Source: CAXMST01 sp963793415 (lineage in GTDB: Bacteria; Actinomycetota; Thermoleophilia; Solirubrobacterales; 70-9). From it: a stretch of DNA of 64,000 nt. The notes beneath the pieces are model-generated. The model made no database searches, was not told the origin of the DNA, and was given only the letters and a program-made list of their open reading frames with translations. Position numbers and translations under genes: made by a program. Within the stretch, counting starts at the first letter, position 1; every line of letters starts with the position of its first letter. This document shows, in pieces, positions 62,359 through 64,000 of the stretch. The stretch lies in the NCBI GenBank assembly GCA_963793415.1, contig CAWCAC010000002.1:992001-1056000 (forward strand), in the 5' to 3' direction.

Positions 62359-63846
62359 TCAGCCCTTGAGCTCGGGGCAGGCGGTGCGGCGGTCCAGTGC
62401 GGCGCCGAGGTCGAGCAACCCGACCCCGTACAGCGGCGCCGCCGCCGGGTCGAACGGCGGTCGCGCGGCGCAGTCGAGCCAGGTCTCGATCTCATCGGGC
62501 TTCGGCTTGCGGCCCAGCTTGCGCCGCAGGATCCTGCTCGAGATCACGAGCGCCCCCGCTGCGCTCACGTGCGGGGCGGCCATCGAGGTGCCCTCGTAGT
62601 GCGGGTAGCCGAAGTCGTTGAAGCCGGTCGCGTTGCTGCTGCTCGAGGTGAGCGTCAGCTGGACGATCCCCGGCCCGCGTCCGTGCGCCTCGCACTGGCT
62701 GCCGGCCCCGGGCGCGTCTACGCCGCCGCCGGGAGCGGTGATGTCGACGTCTTCGCCGCGGCTGGAAAAGCGCGAGATGCAGCCGCGAATCGTGCTCGAG
62801 GCGACCGCGTAGGCCTTGCGTCCGGGCATCTGAGCGTGGGGTAGGGCGGCGTTGCCGGCCGCTCCGACGACGAAGATGCCGGCCTTGCGCGCCCTGTGCA
62901 GGGCCTCGCAGACCACCCGCAGGCTTTCGCAGCTGTCGAAGGCAGGCGCGAACTCGATGCTCAGGTTGATCACTTTGGCGTCGTGCTTCACGGCGAAGTC
63001 GATCCCCCTGGCGACGTCGGCGGCGCTGCCCGCCCCGCCCCCGTCGAGCACCCGGATCGGCATGATCCGGAGCCGGTCCCCGAGCCCGGTCACGTAGCGG
63101 CCGTTGTCGGTCCCCTCGGCGACCGTCGAAGCGACGTGGGTGCCGTGCCCGTTGCGGTCGAGCGGGATCGAGTCGTCGCTGACGAAGTCCCAGCCATCGA
63201 CGAAGGTTCGGGCGCCGAGGTCGGGGCTGCGGCTGTAGGCGCGGCCCTTGTCGCGGTAGGCGACGCCGGTGTCGACGACGGCGACGATCGGCCCGCGCTT
63301 GCCCTTCGCGCGGCGGCCGTCGGGGTGCCCGGACTTGCGCAGCAGCTTCCACGCCCGCGGAGCATCGATCCCGCATGGGCGGGCCTCGGTGCAGGGCTTC
63401 GATTCGGCCGGCGGCGGCAGGAAGTTCCACTGGTCCTTCTGCCAGCCGCCCTTGCGCCCGCTCTTGCCGGGGTCGTCCGGCACCCAGCCCCCGGCGACCG
63501 TTGCGACCGGGTTCGGGTCGGCCCAGCGGACCGCGGCGTCGTCCTGTAGCTCGGCCAGCGTCGAACGGACGGTCTCGCCGGCCGGCACCGGCACCACCTC
63601 AGGCGCCTTGGGCGCGTCCTCGAAGGCGACGACCACCTCGCCCGCGACGACCTGCCGGCCCTGGCCGAGGCGCTCGAGCCGCTCGCCGGCGGGCGCGCTG
63701 CCGGCGTCGCCGGCGATCGTCCCCGGCGTGTCCGCGCCGCTTGCGGCGGCGGCCGGAAGTGCACCGGCGCCGATCGCGGCGAAGGCCGCGAGCGCGGCGG
63801 CCAGCCTGTGGCGGGAGCGAGTCTGGTTCCGGGGGAAATGCCTCAT
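62359..63846 (-). CDS. Secreted subtilisin-family (S8) serine protease
   Basis: A protease of about 495 residues with a signal peptide (LAAALAAFAAIGAGALPAAAASG), an N-terminal propeptide-like part and the S8 catalytic triad: VAVVDTGVAY (Asp), NGHGTHVAS (His) and YEGTSMAAPH (Ser). VVGAAGNAA supplies the oxyanion Asn. An Ala/Gly-rich insertion (APGGGVDAPGAGSQC) lies before the Ser motif. It is probably an extracellular protease. The start is not firm; the ATG at 63846 gives an RH-rich N-region before the hydrophobic segment. Confidence 0.93.
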   Translation of the reverse strand: MRHFPRNQTRSRHRLAAALAAFAAIGAGALPAAAASGADTPGTIAGDAGSAPAGERLERLGQGRQVVAGEVVVAFEDAPKAPEVVPVPAGETVRSTLAELQDDAAVRWADPNPVATVAGGWVPDDPGKSGRKGGWQKDQWNFLPPPAESKPCTEARPCGIDAPRAWKLLRKSGHPDGRRAKGKRGPIVAVVDTGVAYRDKGRAYSRSPDLGARTFVDGWDFVSDDSIPLDRNGHGTHVASTVAEGTDNGRYVTGLGDRLRIMPIRVLDGGGAGSAADVARGIDFAVKHDAKVINLSIEFAPAFDSCESLRVVCEALHRARKAGIFVVGAAGNAALPHAQMPGRKAYAVASSTIRGCISRFSSRGEDVDITAPGGGVDAPGAGSQCEAHGRGPGIVQLTLTSSSSNATGFNDFGYPHYEGTSMAAPHVSAAGALVISSRILRRKLGRKPKPDEIETWLDCAARPPFDPAAAPLYGVGLLDLGAALDRRTACPELKG

Positions 63847-63905
63847 CAGGGTTCTCAACACGTGCGGTGCCAAGGAGTTGCCGCCCCGATCACGCCGCGC
63901 CCCTC

Positions 63906-63911
63906 GATACT
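63906..63911 (+). promoter_or_regulatory. -10-like element GATACT for the last gene
   Basis: GATACT ends six bases before the ATG at 63918. Confidence 0.4.
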
Positions 63912-63917
63912 TGCGGA

Positions 63918-64000
63918 ATGGATCGTCCCACCTCCGGGCCCAGCGAGGCGCAGGACCATGAGCTGATGGGGGTTGCGCTCGAGGAGGCCGCGGCCGCGGC
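63918..64000 (+). CDS. tadA: Possible tRNA adenosine(34) deaminase, N-terminal fragment
   Basis: The frame begins MDRPTSGPSEAQDHELMGVA and continues LEEAAAAA to the window edge. HELMxxALEEA is the usual first helix of TadA/cytidine-deaminase-like proteins, but the catalytic HAE and PCxxC motifs are beyond the window, so the call rests on about 20 residues. Confidence 0.4.
   Translation, partial: MDRPTSGPSEAQDHELMGVALEEAAAA

Overview
This is a 64 kb chromosomal stretch from a very GC-rich, gene-dense bacterium. The style points to a deep-branching actinobacterium of the Thermoleophilia/Solirubrobacterales type. Reasons: strongly GC-biased third codon positions; a LexA box of the actinobacterial form; luciferase-like (LLM) flavin oxidoreductases; an MmpL-type transporter; an AlkB fused to rubredoxin; and a giant kinase-ATPase-cyclase fusion. 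I assign this by gene style only; no rRNA or tRNA gene is visible. I see no insertion sequence, prophage, integrase or CRISPR array.

Layout. 1-9.3 kb: end of an OmpR-type response regulator, a MASE1-PAS-PAS-GGDEF-EAL protein, an ATP-grasp enzyme coupled to a potassium channel, a shortened phosphoesterase, an endonuclease/phosphatase-family enzyme, a two-repeat secreted protein and a flippase-like membrane protein. 9.3-17.3 kb: cold-shock protein with a clear terminator, YjbQ protein, two unknown membrane proteins, an LLM oxidoreductase, two MFS transporters around uppP, and a frameshifted secreted gene. 17.3-24.5 kb: ettA, two tandem secretory lipases, a YciI-like protein, an ABC-2 exporter pair and an SDR enzyme. 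24.5-30.7 kb: a DUF222-HNH gene whose start codon lies inside a LexA box; a stand-alone 5'-3' exonuclease behind an orphan amino-acid-type binding lipoprotein; and an alkB-tetR operon with an 11-bp-arm operator over its start, facing an EVE-domain gene. 30.7-42.8 kb: LLM oxidoreductase, GDSL hydrolase, M1 peptidase, phosphotriesterase-like enzyme, RTX-like protein, type III glutamine synthetase, fatty acid desaturase, metallo-beta-lactamase-fold enzyme and a GH26-like glycosidase. 42.9-51.9 kb: an alpha/beta-hydrolase/AMP-binding fusion, two SRPBCC proteins flanking a low-molecular-weight phosphatase, a fructosamine kinase, an MmpL transporter, rlmN and a cyclophilin. 52-60.3 kb: the most unusual part, two secreted FG-GAP/UnbV paralogues on either side of a 1446-residue zinc-ribbon/kinase/AAA/cyclase protein. 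60.3-64 kb: a GST-like thiol protein, a Tat-exported carotenoid oxygenase, a 27-residue membrane peptide, a subtilase and the start of a probable tRNA adenosine deaminase.

Two general features run through the window. First, at least fifteen genes have a TAnnnT-like -10 element 6-7 bases before the start codon and no Shine-Dalgarno sequence, as expected for leaderless transcripts; in several the -10 element is built on the stop codon of the preceding gene. Second, two conserved proteins (the endonuclease/phosphatase and the fructosamine kinase) have N-termini that extend beyond every ATG, GTG or TTG, which suggests CTG initiation.
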